Assembly: GCA_949775045.1 (NCBI GenBank) | Contig: OX459096.1 | Coordinates: 41,456,959 to 41,520,958, forward strand | Direction of reading: 5' to 3' | Length of the DNA stretch: 64,000 nucleotides | DNA from: Metridium senile | Taxonomy: Eukaryota; Cnidaria; Anthozoa; Actiniaria; Metridiidae | Shown here: positions 32,504 to 44,138 of the stretch, one piece after another | How the letters are laid out: every line of letters starts with the position of its first letter | How positions within the stretch are numbered: position 1 is the stretch's first letter | Program-made: the position numbers and the translations under genes | The notes under the pieces: model-generated | What the model saw: only the letters and a program-made list of their open reading frames with translations | Databases searched by the model: none | What the model was told of the DNA's origin: nothing

Positions 32504-35118
32504 CCATGAGTAGCCCTTCCATGCCCAACCTAGCAGAAGCTAGAATCATTGACATCGAAATAAAGTTATTGATTGATTGCTATTTTATTATAGTTGTAGT
32601 TATTTCCTTGTAGACCCATCGACGTGGTCGACTTGTCAATCATAGTACTTTTATAACTGACCCTTACCCAATTATATATATCTACTGGATGCCTATGATG
32701 TTATGCTGAATACATTTAACCAGAAAAAAACCCTGATCGATCGAGTTCGAATTAACATTTAATAAACTTTAAAAAAACACCCTTTTTGAAAACGTTTAAT
32801 ATTTAATTTAATAAGAAAACAAGCGAATAAAAATTACGACGTTTCGTTGTCATCTCGCGACAACATTATCAGGTAAATGATGGTGCAAAGAGAGAAATAT
32901 ATATAGTGGTTTTTAATATTTAGTCCTTTTTTAAAAATCCCCTGAAACCATCTAGTGGATAATAGAGAAGGTTTCTTTTATCAGAAATGCCGCGCCGTCT
33001 GATTTTGTAACATCGTATATAAATTTCTTTAGTTTTCTTGTTTGCTATTACTTTAGCGGTTCTTTTGTAAACAGTTGATACATTATGCACGTAACCTAAC
33101 ATACTTACTGCAAACAGCTCAGTTAAAACCTCTTGATTCTACCGTTTGTGGACAGTACTTGAACACGTAGAGCTCATCAAATGCTGTTAAGAAGGGGTGA
33201 CCATGGCCAGCCAAGAAATCTTGCAACTAAAAACATTACGACTGACTTTTAACGTTTAATTCTTCGAGATAAATCCCCTGGATTTGTCCTTAGTTGCGTT
33301 AACGTCGTTTACCATGTACTTATGGTTTTAAATTACCTAGTTGGTGGCTGCACTTATCGAGGATAAAGTTTGACCGCTGATTATCATGATCTTGATATTT
33401 AAGTGTCATGTACGATAACGAATAGGACTGACAAGTTAGCATATATTATATACGAAAAATGAAATCGTACCTCCTTGACATCTGATGAACATATATGTCG
33501 AGAACTGCAAAGTGAAGAACTGCCATTTCTTCATATATTATTCATTTCATATTCGCCGTAAGTTATTTAAAGAGTCGTTAGTAGTCAGTCTAGCTCACGA
33601 ATGTCGAAGGTTTTGATCGCGACGTTTCGACTGCTAGTCTTTATCAGGCGATGGGTAGACTAATGAAGGTGGATCTTATATACCTGCAGTCGTCGGATAT
33701 AGCAGTAGCAGTCGAAACGTCGCGGTCCAAACCTTCGACATTCGCGAGACAAACGAATAACATACTATTTATCGCATATCCACGATAAATAACCTTTATA
33801 ATGGTACTACTAAGTACTATTAAACAACATTACTTATAGTCAGTATCTGTTAAAATGCACTCAATTCAAAATTAACACCCACGGCTTTTTTGGGATATCA
33901 GTAGAGAACAAGGGTTTTCATTCAGTCCTTCGCATTACTGAAACCGGCTATATAGTTGCTACGATTGATAGACATTATAAAAGTGAAACATTTTTGTACC
34001 TTCCAAATCGATTATTCCTTCAATTTCCCACTTGAATGCTGATTATTTTTGTCCTTCTGTACTTCTCAGACGATCATTTCATTAAATGGAACTCTCTTTA
34101 AACCCAAATGACTTATTCTTTAGAAATGATGGTAATTCTAATGAGGTCCATGTTGAATAAGTTATAGTTGTATGTCATGCAATGTGTACTCGCCCATGTT
34201 TGGAATGTAAAAGCTTTTGATAATAGTTTTGGTGTCCGTCATATATGTTTGCTTTAGTGCATTAAAACATTTCGTAGTGAATCAGCTATTTCAACTGATA
34301 ACACACGAAACAGATAAAGATCACATTTTTTTTTTTTTTAGTGACTCGTTTCAATATCTACTTCAAAAACACTAATTCAGGCATTTTGCGTTAAAAACTG
34401 ACGGCAGAGCCATTTGAGTACTTGTTAGGGATATTTTCTCTCTGTTATTTTGAATACTTGGTCGATATACCTAAAACAAGTCTGAGGGATTAATTCAACA
34501 TTTCATTAAAAACAGGAATTGATAACCAGTCAAACAGGTATATAGACACCAATCAGAAGTTGACATTTTGAGCCTGCTTTTTTCGAAAAACTAAAAACAA
34601 AATTCCATAATTTATCTCAGTAAATCGGACAGAATTAACCATCCATCTTAAATGTAAAACTGTGCGTTATAAATCAAGTTCTCTTGAATAGTGTATGGAT
34701 TTTTACTCTGGAATGTCTTCAGTGAATAGGGTCATTTTTAGACCTCACACGGCACACCCCCACTGGTCCAAACGACCAGGGTATCTGGGTAATTTTTCGT
34801 CACCGCCTGAACTTGTATCACATGCTGGAAAATAATTGTGCAAAAGAATATGGAAAATGTGAAAATGCAACTCCATGTTGTAACACTGAACATAGATGCG
34901 GTAGACATTGCGCACACGACTGCTTTATTTTTTTAATGGCGTCGAGTAGTGAGATATGTCGTAAACACTGTAAAGTTAAGTCAACATGTTTTAAGGTGTT
35001 ACAAATTTCATTATATTACCTACTGTATAAAAAGAGAGTTTATTTATTTCATGTTGACTTTTTGGAGCAAACGTTGACGTCACAATATGATCGTTTTATA
35101 TATGTTTACATGCATGTG
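32504..35118. other. Intergenic with two ribozyme-like repeat fragments
   Basis: AT-rich. 32834-32876 and 33616-33652 hold hammerhead-like folds on the minus strand. 33590-33745 is an inverted repeat of about 50-bp arms (AATGTCGAAGGTTT / AAACCTTCGACATT). 34968-35030 matches the 2136/9364 repeat. An open stretch at 34813-34960 is Cys-rich (see findings). I see no complete gene. Confidence 0.5.
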
Positions 35119-36230
35119 TTTAAGAGTGACTGTCAGTAAGGACCAGACAAATTCGAAATATCGTGGCAAAAGTCGATTCATCGATTTTGTTCATATTTTG
35201 CAGTTCGATACCCTATCATGTTATAAGAGCTCCTGTGAACTTAGTTTTTAAAAATTTGTTTTCGTTTGGGAGAAATTTGAACTATTATGCGAGAAGGCAA
35301 ATATGGTAATTCGACTACTCTAAAATAGAGACCACTCGGCGATCTCGTGCACAAAATACAAACAATATTTAACTTTTCTAACCTAATAATCTTTACATAT
35401 GCTATCTCTATATGCCTCATAGCGTATTTCAGACTTTTAGGTTTAACGATGAATTTTTGTCAGAATTTTGTTCTGGACACAGTTTTCATGAGCTAAAACA
35501 TACCCTCAAAACAGCCGCGAATTAAACTATGTTCGATATAACGGAATAGTTTGATATTCGCTTTGTGTGAAGTTAAGATAATTTATTAAAACACTGCCGA
35601 AAATATTTGCTAGGTTTTTATGTTTTGAAGTTGTTACAGTCGATCTAAGTTGCCTAAATTGGCTGTTTTTTGACGATCATTTTTGCATAATTAGCATCGA
35701 TAATGAGCGTCTAAACAATAATACTATTTGCAACAATCTTGTATAAACTGTATTTAACATCAGCAATGAGTGAATTTGTATTCCTTATTGTAGTTAGAGC
35801 AATATTTATTCCAATTCGATATAAATCATCGTATTTTCGGGGTTTTGATCGATTTGTTTATACAAAGCCAATTATTTCCGCGTGCGAGTGTTACTAAAAA
35901 TAGATATGGCAAGTCTTTTAGACTGGCTGCCCTTTGAAATACTAAAATGAATCTGATAGAAGTCATAAAAATTATTATATAATGAGACTCAACACAATTC
36001 CTTCAATATAGAAAAATTATATAATAGTAGAATAGAATAGTAGTAGTTTTTTTGGATATATTAGGCGGACACCATAAAAAGTCCAATTTTTTCCCTCACT
36101 AAATAACTGTATTTGGTCCCTCTTTTAAGAGTCAACCTCTATTAAACGTTCATTTTCAAAAAGAAACCCTTTATTTTTTTAAAAGTTTATTTTCTATTGT
36201 TCTAAATCTTGAAAATACATGATTTATAAC
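35119..36230 (+). repeat. Long dispersed repeat, copy A
   Basis: A ~1.1-kb non-coding repeat starts TTTAAGAGTGACTGTCAG and ends GATTTATAAC. Further copies are at 37389-41347 (interrupted), 41348-42430 (inverted, interrupted) and 42433-43030 (inverted, partial). They are close to identical over long stretches. Confidence 0.8.
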
Positions 36231-36232
36231 AA

Positions 36233-36565
36233 GATAGGACCCTAGGACAGCAAATTGATGCAGAGAGAGCAAGACGTAAAGCTAGGAAAAAGGCCACTTT
36301 GATCATCATTGTTGTGACTTTGGCTTTCTACATTTGTTGCGGTATTCCTAATATCTTATGGATTACTTACGTCTTTTGGGGGCCTTTTCCTCTACCTATA
36401 GATCTATTCCAAGATATTTTAGCACTTCTAATTTCCATAAACTCTGCTTTTAACCCATTTGTCTATTATATTTTCATACAATCGTTTCGCAATGGCTCCA
36501 AAATACTTTTTTTAAATCACTTTTTTTATATTTTTAACGTCTCAATGTATTTAGCCAGTGGCTAA
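36233..36565 (+). pseudogene. Orphan GPCR 3' exon (TM6-TM7)
   Basis: The frame reads a basic intracellular-loop end (RARRKARKKATL), then a hydrophobic TM6 (VVTLAFYICCGIPNILW) and TM7 with INSAFNPFVYYIF, a standard NPxxY. It stops at 36563. The 5' boundary touches the end of dispersed repeat A at 36230, and no TM1-TM5 exon is seen upstream in this window. It is either a fragment moved or truncated by the repeat, or the last exon of a gene whose other exons I cannot find. It is not closely similar to the 51-61 kb array. Confidence 0.6.
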
Positions 36566-37388
36566 TTGGGGAGACTCAGACACACACTCACTACCTCTAC
36601 GTTAATTATTTTGCACACAACGCAGCTCACATGTTCATTTTTTGTGGCAAAAATTTTTTGCATTTTTTGTAGCAAAAAGCAAAGTACGAATTCGAATATT
36701 AATTTTGGCAGAAATAGCAAACAATCGACATTGAAAAATATTAACGTAGAAGAACTATATGACAAAAACAGACAAGTACAACTAATGAGTGTACAGTTTG
36801 AAACGACAATCAACTAAATCAATAATGTGTGTTACTATTTCTGTGCATGTAATTATCATGCATCCAGACATCCAGAATAATCAAGGTCCAAGCAAGTTTA
36901 ATCAGCTGTGGCCGGAGTGTTTAATTGTTTAATAGCACGCTAGGCTTTTCTTGTTTTATCTTATTTGTTTTTATGTTAAGATTGGTGTCTTTTTGAAAAA
37001 ATTATTAAAAATCAATGACTTCTATTATGCTTCATTTGGTAATGTTGTAATGGCGATTAAGTATATGATATTCCATTCCGTCCACTTTTCAAGGCCAAAA
37101 CATTTTGAAAGTTTTTGTGAACAGGTGAATTGAACAATTAATTTATGTGAACATGCGAAATTTACAACATGCAGAGAGTTACTTGTTTACAAGAGAACGA
37201 CGAAAGTTAGCTAGCCAATTATGTTTCGCTAATTAAGGCCCCATTCGCACTAGCCTGCCAAAGTGTGTTTGGCTCAACCAAAATTCATACCAAAGTTTAT
37301 CTCAACAAAATTTTAGTTTGTAAACTGTATTCGCACTATAATATTAGTCCGATCGCAAACGTCAACCAAGTGTCACTTGATAGGTACA
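36566..37388. other. Intergenic, nothing recognised
   Basis: AT-rich spacer between the GPCR fragment and repeat copy B. Overlapping short frames on both strands at 36562-36817 look random. Confidence 0.4.
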
Positions 37389-39047
37389 TTTAAGAGTGAC
37401 TGTCAGTAAGGACCAGACAATTCGAAATATCGTGGCAAAAGTCGATTCATCGATTTTGTTCATATTTTGCAGTTCGATACCCTATCATGTTATAAGAACT
37501 CCTGTGAACTTAGTTTTTAAAAATTTGTTTTCGTTTGGGAGAAATTTGAATTATTATGCGAGAAGGCAAATATGCTAATTCGACGACTCTAAAATAGAGA
37601 CCACTCGGCGATCTCGTGCACAAAATACAAACAATATTTAACTTTTATAACCTAATAATCTTTACATATGCTATCTCTATATGCCTCATAGCGTATTTCA
37701 GGTTTTTAGCTTTAACGATGAATTTTTGGCAGAATTTTGTTCAGGACACAGTTTTCATGAGTTAAAAAATACCCTCAAAACAGCCGCGAATTAAACTATG
37801 TTCGATATAACGGAATAGTTTGATATTCGCTGTGTGTGAAGTTAAGATAATTTATTAAAACACTGCCGAAAACAATTGCTAGGTTTTTATGTTTTGAAGT
37901 TGTTACAGTCGATCTAAGTTGCCTAAATTGGCTGTTTTTTGACGATCATTTTTGCATAATTACTCGTGCCCAGGCCTTTGGCCGGCACGAGTCTTAAAAT
38001 GCAGCGTGGTCTTTCATTTCGGCGTCGAAGATTGAAAACGAGGCGATAACACCCAGGATGCTTTGCGACATTAGCACGTGGTCAAACTAGCTACACAAAG
38101 CTACACTGTTTACCTTGTTGACTGCGTTGATATTAAAACTATGGATTCTACATCTTTAAATACGCTCAAATCACTTACAAATCCACTCACCATTCGCGGT
38201 ATGTCGAAAATAAAAGAATAAAAGATGTCGAGCGTTTTTGGAAAGGCCATTTAGAGAGATACAGCGAATCTATCGTGAAACTGCCTATGAAAATGCCTAT
38301 CGTGAAACCATGGATAATAAAAACACATCCATGGTGAAACTTATCGTGAACTATCTATCAAACAAGCTACCTATCTATTCAAAAGAGACTTATATTTCAG
38401 CTTATACAAACTCTTAAACCACAAAGAGCTCAACTACACAATGTGAACAAAGGTCTACCGAAGAAAAAACGACGATTACAAGCATTTCAAGCGAAGAACA
38501 TGCAAGACTAGCGACTTCTGTTTACCAGTCAACCATGCGACTGTCAAAGTAAGGCCGCCTTCTCAAAGATGATCACTTTCATAATAATAATGGTAAATAG
38601 TTATACCTTGCTTTTGTTATTTTTAATTCAAGGAAGTATTTTCTGTTATTAGTAACTTTATTAGGGTACAAAACAGTCAAGTTCTTCGACTGCTACACTC
38701 AAACTATTGTCATTTCTTCGTTCAGTGATTGTGATATATTAGATAAAACTAGTTGTTTGACTGTACATGTATATATAATGATGCAGAAGTCACAATAAAG
38801 ATTACAAATAATTATATACATATATTATTATTATAATTATAGACATTTTCGCTGTCATCGTACTCGTCAGCCAAGTAGAATACCAACACGATTAATAAGG
38901 CGTTTAAACACCAAAAGTAGGAAGCTTAGACGGTTTGTTTATCATAGAATACGCTCAAATATACCCAGGTCTTCTATTAAAGTTATATAATTATATTAAC
39001 AGTGCAAAGGTCAAAAACGAGCATTATTAGTTCAAAGTTCAAGGGGA

Positions 39048-39871
39048 TTGGTACACAAGCATTTATTTCTCATAGAAGGTTCAAATGTAAAGCTAGTCGG
39101 TATATATCGTCCCTTTCTTGTAATAGACCAACGTCTCTCTATAGGACTTCCGAGTTCACACAGCTATTCATCTAGTTTAATAAAATGTTGTGCTCAAAAT
39201 GAGAACTATTGTCTGTCTAGACGAAAATTACTTGTTTCAGGTGACATTGAATCAAATCCAAGATAATATTGTGCAAAGTGTTCCAAGAATTCCCCCAGCT
39301 GTGGTATTATTACAGTCTAGATTCGCTGAACAAGGTTTACAATCCTTAGATGTTGGTGGTGCAGGTGATTGTTTTTTTTAGAGCAGTATCACATCAGCTG
39401 TATGGTATTACACATAATCATATACAAATACGTACTATTGGTGTTCAGTACTTGGAAAATCATCCTGAAAGGTTTATTGAGACCAATACTGAACGTTCAT
39501 GGGTAACATACTTAGCTAATATGTCTCGTCAAGGTACATGGTGTGATGGTATTATAATACAAGCAGTTGCAGATGTACTAAATATTACAATTCATATAAC
39601 AGAATCAAATGAGGGGTTTGCACCATTTAATGTGATTAGTCCTATAAATACACAAATTAATTCTACTACAATAGATATTGGTCATGTGGATGAAGTACAT
39701 TATGTTTCAACTGTTGCGGTGGATAATTATTCTTCAACATCTATAAATGAATCTGATAGTTGCAGTGATACCACAAACTCTCACATGGATTATATTGCTT
39801 GGAATAAACCATACTTTCTTATGTCAACATACTCGATATGTTTTTCTGTTATCAAATCCTGTGGATTTTAA
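39048..39871 (+). pseudogene. 2A-like motif and OTU cysteine-protease domain, frameshifted
   Basis: An N-terminal frame (39048-39266) ends KLLVSGDIESNPR, a decayed 2A-like element (usual form GDxExNPGP). The downstream part has the OTU catalytic cysteine in VGGAGDCFF, then after a frameshift RAVSHQLYG, GTWCDGIIIQAVADVL and a His-bearing end GHVDEVHY. The break is in the run of 8 T at about 39371-39378, where one extra base shifts the frame. OTU domains remove ubiquitin; in mobile elements their role is unclear. It belongs to the Helentron-like insertion. Confidence 0.7.
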
Positions 39872-40595
39872 TCATGTAACATTAGATGCCATGAATGAGC
39901 ATGCTATGCTCTATTCTAATAGTTTTGTACAAAATAATGTCACTGAATTACCAAATGTTTTGAAGATATATGATACCATTATGGACCTACAATGGACAAA
40001 AGCCTACCATGGTTTACTATCAAGTAGTTCTTCAAGTAAATCTGATTCCTCAAGAAGTGCATTATAGAAAATATTGATAACAAAACAACTGCTTTTGTGC
40101 TGTGTTTTTCTGGTTATTCTATAAACTGTATTATTAAACAAAATAAAACAACTTTGAAGTATTTTCTATTGAAGTGTAAAAATGACCAGCTAAAATATGT
40201 TAATACAACATTTATTGATGTCGACTGTCTTATTAAAACATGTTGTGAAATGAAAGAACAAAGCTCCAACTGTGATGCAAAATATGTACTATATTTTCTT
40301 TCCTGTTCTCAAATAACCAGTGATAAGGTAAGACAGAAAACTCTAAGGAAATTTAGATCAACATCATTTTTAACTCGTGGATTGCAAATCCCTTTTATTT
40401 ACTGCTTCTGGAGGAAAGAGGAGGACTACTCGTAGTCTAATTCCTCCGGAAAATCACAAAATTCGTTTGCAAACATTTTCTGAAGGGTACGTCCTTTTCC
40501 CTGAACTATTACGAAAGCAACAAAGTAATACAGTAGTAGTACATACTCAAAATCATGATGCCTCATCTTTATCAGCCAGTTCTAAACAACCATAG
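39820..40595 (+). pseudogene. Decayed continuation of the OTU-element ORF
   Basis: Successive open pieces in changing frames (39747-40067, 40097-40435, 40377-40595) follow the OTU part and look like one long protein broken by several frameshifts and stops. Ser-rich (GLLSSSSSSKSDSS) and basic (GGKRRTTRSL) segments are visible. I do not recognise a domain. Confidence 0.45.
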
Positions 40596-41347
40596 GACGG
40601 CTACCACAATCTTTATAATGCACATCAAATTAGACAAATCCACAAATTCTGATTTATTTCATATTCATATTGTTTTAGTTTCAGCAACTTCCATGATACT
40701 TTATTGTACAAAAATTGTGTGTATTCACCTGCAGTGACAACTGTCTTTCAACTGTTTTTCTGCCACTCAAATCTGTAAACTAGTTCCAGCTCTCCCCAGC
40801 TCATCACCTTGCATCAAGGGCACGAGTGCACGCTACGTAGAGCGTCTAGTTAGCATCGATAATGAGCGTCAAAACAATAAGCAATGAGTCAATTTGTATT
40901 CCTTATTGTAGTTAGAGCAATATTTATTCCAATTCGATATAAATCATCGTATTTTCGGGGTTTTGATCGATTTGTTTATACAAAGCCAATTATTTCCGCG
41001 TGCGAGTGTTACTAAAAATAGATATGGCAAGTCTTTTAGACTGGCTGCCCTTTGAAATACTAAAATGAATCTGATAGAAGTCATAAAAATTATTATATAA
41101 TGAGACTCAACACAATTCCTTCAATATAGAAAAATTATATAATAGTAGAATAGAATAGTAGTATTTTTTTTGGATATATTAGGCGGACACCATAAAAAGT
41201 CCAATTTTTTCCCTCACTATATAACTGTATTTGGTCCCTCTTTTAAGAGTCAACCTTTATTAAACGTTCATTTTCAAAAAGAAACCCTTATTTTTTTAAA
41301 AGTTTATTTTCTATTGTTCTAAACCTTGAAAATGCATGATTTATAAC

Positions 41348-42430
41348 GAGTTGGAATAAATATTGCTCTAACTACAATAAGGAATACAAATTGACTTGTT
41401 GCTGATGTTAAATACGGTTTATACAAGATTGTTGCAAATAGTATTATTGTTTTGACGCTCATTATCGATGCTAATTATGCAAAAATGATCGTCAAAAAAC
41501 AGCCAATTTAGGCAACTTAGATCGACTGCAACAACTTCAAAACATAAAAACCTAGCAATTGATTTCGGCAGTGTTTTAATAAATTATCTTAACTTCACAC
41601 ACAGCGAATATCAAACTAACATAGTTTAGGGACCGGTCATTATTTATGTGTGTGTGTGTGGGGGGGGGGGGGGGGGGGGGGGGGGGGATTTTTTTGAATG
41701 AAAAAGACTATCCCTGGCCCACCCCCTGAGGTATTACATTTAACTTTTGACCCACCCCAAATGGAATTTATTTCAGAGGCAGCCCCCCCCCCTCCCCCCT
41801 TCAGGCAGCTGTCTTCAAATTGATTAAGGGCATTACCCTAGACAGTTTCACTTTTGAAAATCTCTGTTTCCCAGAAGGCTACACGATTACGTGCACATGC
41901 ACTTTGCGAAGAGGAACTAAGTAAAGATAGCCTTGCAAAGGTTAATAAGAGAAGTGCCATTTTAAAAACATTTAGAAATAATGAAGAATCAAGGACTATT
42001 TGCTCTGGATTCATATGAACTTATTGACAATACTATTGAAAGACTTCAAATGTTGTAGAAATATTACTGTTTGCTTTGTTAAACTGATAGAAACTAAAAA
42101 AAATTAATGTTGCTTTTTATACATACTACATGGCAAATAATATACTAGGTTTGCATGGAAATACGTTTTTTATCCAATTTGATAACACACAACTTACTTT
42201 ATACTTTTATACATTCATGTATGTTCTTTACAAAAGAGAAATTGACCACCCCCAACTCAGTGAAATTTAATTCCAACCCACCCCCTGTCATTGAAAAATA
42301 TAAGCATGGCCCCCCTTTGATTTCTCCCCCCCCCCCCCCCCCCCCCCCCCCACCCCCCCACATAAAGAATGACCGGTCCCTTACTTCGCGGCTGTTTTGA
42401 GGGTATTTTTTAGCTCATGAAAACTGTGTC
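41348..42430 (-). repeat. Long dispersed repeat, inverted copy C, split by a MITE
   Basis: It starts AACGAGTTGGAATAAATATT and is the reverse complement of parts of copies A and B. It faces copy B head to head, forming a large inverted repeat. The MITE 41629-42380 is inserted at TTA. Confidence 0.75.
41629..42380. mobile_element. PIF/Harbinger-type element, 752 bp, with G and C tracts
   Basis: Terminal inverted repeats GGGACCGGTCATT with TTA duplication (41626-41628, 42381-42383). Just inside are a (TG)n and ~27-G run at the left and a ~30-C run at the right (about 42329-42360), so the tracts are themselves inverted. The centre has no transposase. The empty site is readable from copies A and B. 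Confidence 0.8.
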
Positions 42431-42432
42431 TT

Positions 42433-43030
42433 AACGAGTTGGAATAAATATTGCTCTAACTACAATAAGGAATACAAATTGACTCATTGCTGATGTTAAA
42501 TACGGTTTATACAAGATTGTTGCAAATAGTATTATTGTTTTGACGCTCATTAACGATGCTAATTATGCAAAAATGATCGTCAAAAAACAGCCAATTTAGG
42601 CAACTTAGATCGACTGTAGCAACTTCAAAACATAAAAACCTAGCAATTGTTTTCGGCAGTGTTTTAATAAATTATCTTAACTTCACACACAGCGAATATC
42701 AAACTATTCCGTTATATCGAACATATATTAATTCGCGGCTGTTTTGAGGGTATTTTTTAGCTCATGAACTGACTGTGTCCTGAACAAAATTCTGCCAAAA
42801 ATTCATCGTTAAAGCTAAAAGTCTGAAATACGCTATGAGGCATATAGAGATAGCATATGTAAAGATTATTAGGTTATAAAAGTTAAATATTGTTTGTATT
42901 TTGTGCACGAGATCGCCGAGTGGTCTCTATTTTAGTCGTCGAATTAGCATATTTGCCTTCTCGCATAATAGTTCAAATTTCTCCCAAACGAAAACAAATT
43001 TTTAAAAACTAAGTTCACAGGAGTTCTTAT
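42433..43030 (-). repeat. Long dispersed repeat, inverted copy D (partial)
   Basis: It starts AACGAGTTGGAATAAATATT as copy C does, and ends inside the family near AGTTCTTAT. C and D are in tandem. Confidence 0.75.
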
Positions 43031-43180
43031 AATAACAGTATTTCAGAAGTAAACATTAATATTCGAGCGTGATTATAATAGTGTATTTGCAGTTTAACGA
43101 GCTCCCACAATTCCTATCGGTCTCAGATCGACCATTCCAGATGGACAACATTAATTGAAATAGGTGTATTATAAATATGG

Positions 43181-43347
43181 GTTAGAGACTGATGTGAGTG
43201 CTTTACGCACGCGCTGGCTGTAGAATGAACGAGAAATCAAATACAGCACGAGGCGATAGCCGAGTGCTGTATGAAGATTTTCGAGTTCATTCTACAGCCA
43301 GCAAGTGCGTGTATTGGCCGGTAAAGTACGAACTAGAAGTCTCTAAC
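43181..43347. mobile_element. Short inverted-repeat element
   Basis: GTTAGAGACT at 43181 is inverted at 43347, and GCTGGCTGTAGAATGAAC is inverted at 43287-43304. The centre carries GCACGAGGCGATAGCCGAGTGC, seen here as GCAC...GTGC. It is non-coding. Confidence 0.65.
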
Positions 43348-44138
43348 CCTTTTAATATTCAAACTGAGTGCACAGTATTGAATAGACGATTACAAAATGC
43401 GATTAACAATCAAAAACAGCCGATGAAGAGAGAGTTTCAAATGCTAGAGAGCGAGCGTTGGTTTTGACAAACATTTTAACGAGCAAAAAGTGGAGAGATA
43501 TAAGTATTATATTTCCAAAACCTGACGTGAAATTAGGCAAATAAAACTTTTTCAATCCAACAAGAATTCTAATCAACTTTAACATACCTCAATAGCTGTT
43601 CAAAAATGTTATTGTTTTCCTCTCTCGAATTTGTAAACATTAACATAGCGTTAAGTTAAGCTCGGCTCACTTGTTTGTGCCTATATACATTTCTTTCTAA
43701 AAGCTCATTTTCATTTCTTCGACGTTGAGATATATCAATAAAACGTTTTTTTCTTTACATTTCAATTTGAAATGATGAAGAATACTTCAAAAATTGTATG
43801 TATTTTGGTCTTACAATGTTGGTAAGTTTGTTGAAAACAGCCATCGGTTTCAACCCGCGCTTGTTCAGTAAAATTACTGGGAAGCCATTTAAAAGCAAAG
43901 CGTCGTAATTGTAAATGCAGTTGTAAATGACCCAAAAATGCTTACTTTTTATAAATATTTGTGTTCTGAGTGTGAGGGAAGATGTTAGCTTATTTCAGCA
44001 TGAAAATCGTGCAGTAATGTCATTACAACATAAAAAATTATTCTGTAAATCCCGTTACAGGGCGCTCATGAGCCAATCAGATTCCAGGATTTTGTACTGT
44101 GAATATTAATGTTGATTAACGCATAATAGATTGAGACA

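Larger units (their letters stand above)
37963..40849 (+). mobile_element. Helentron/Helitron2-like insertion carrying an OTU-domain remnant
   Basis: The insertion interrupts repeat B at T|T, with TTA on both sides (37960-37962, 40850-40852). The left end is a hairpin starting CTCGTGCC and closing GGCACGAG. The inverse GGGCACGAG occurs about 20 bp inside the right end, followed by the hairpin ACGCTACGTAGAGCGT and the end CTAG. Asymmetric inverted ends with a 3' hairpin and T-T target are features of Helentrons, which also often carry OTU proteases. No Rep/helicase is present, so this is a deleted derivative. Confidence 0.6.
37389..41347 (+). repeat. Long dispersed repeat, copy B, split by a 2.9-kb insertion
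   Basis: 37389-37962 and 40850-41347 together match copy A in order. The empty site GCATAATTAGCATCG is intact in copy A, so the insertion between them (37963-40849) is exactly delimited. Confidence 0.8.
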
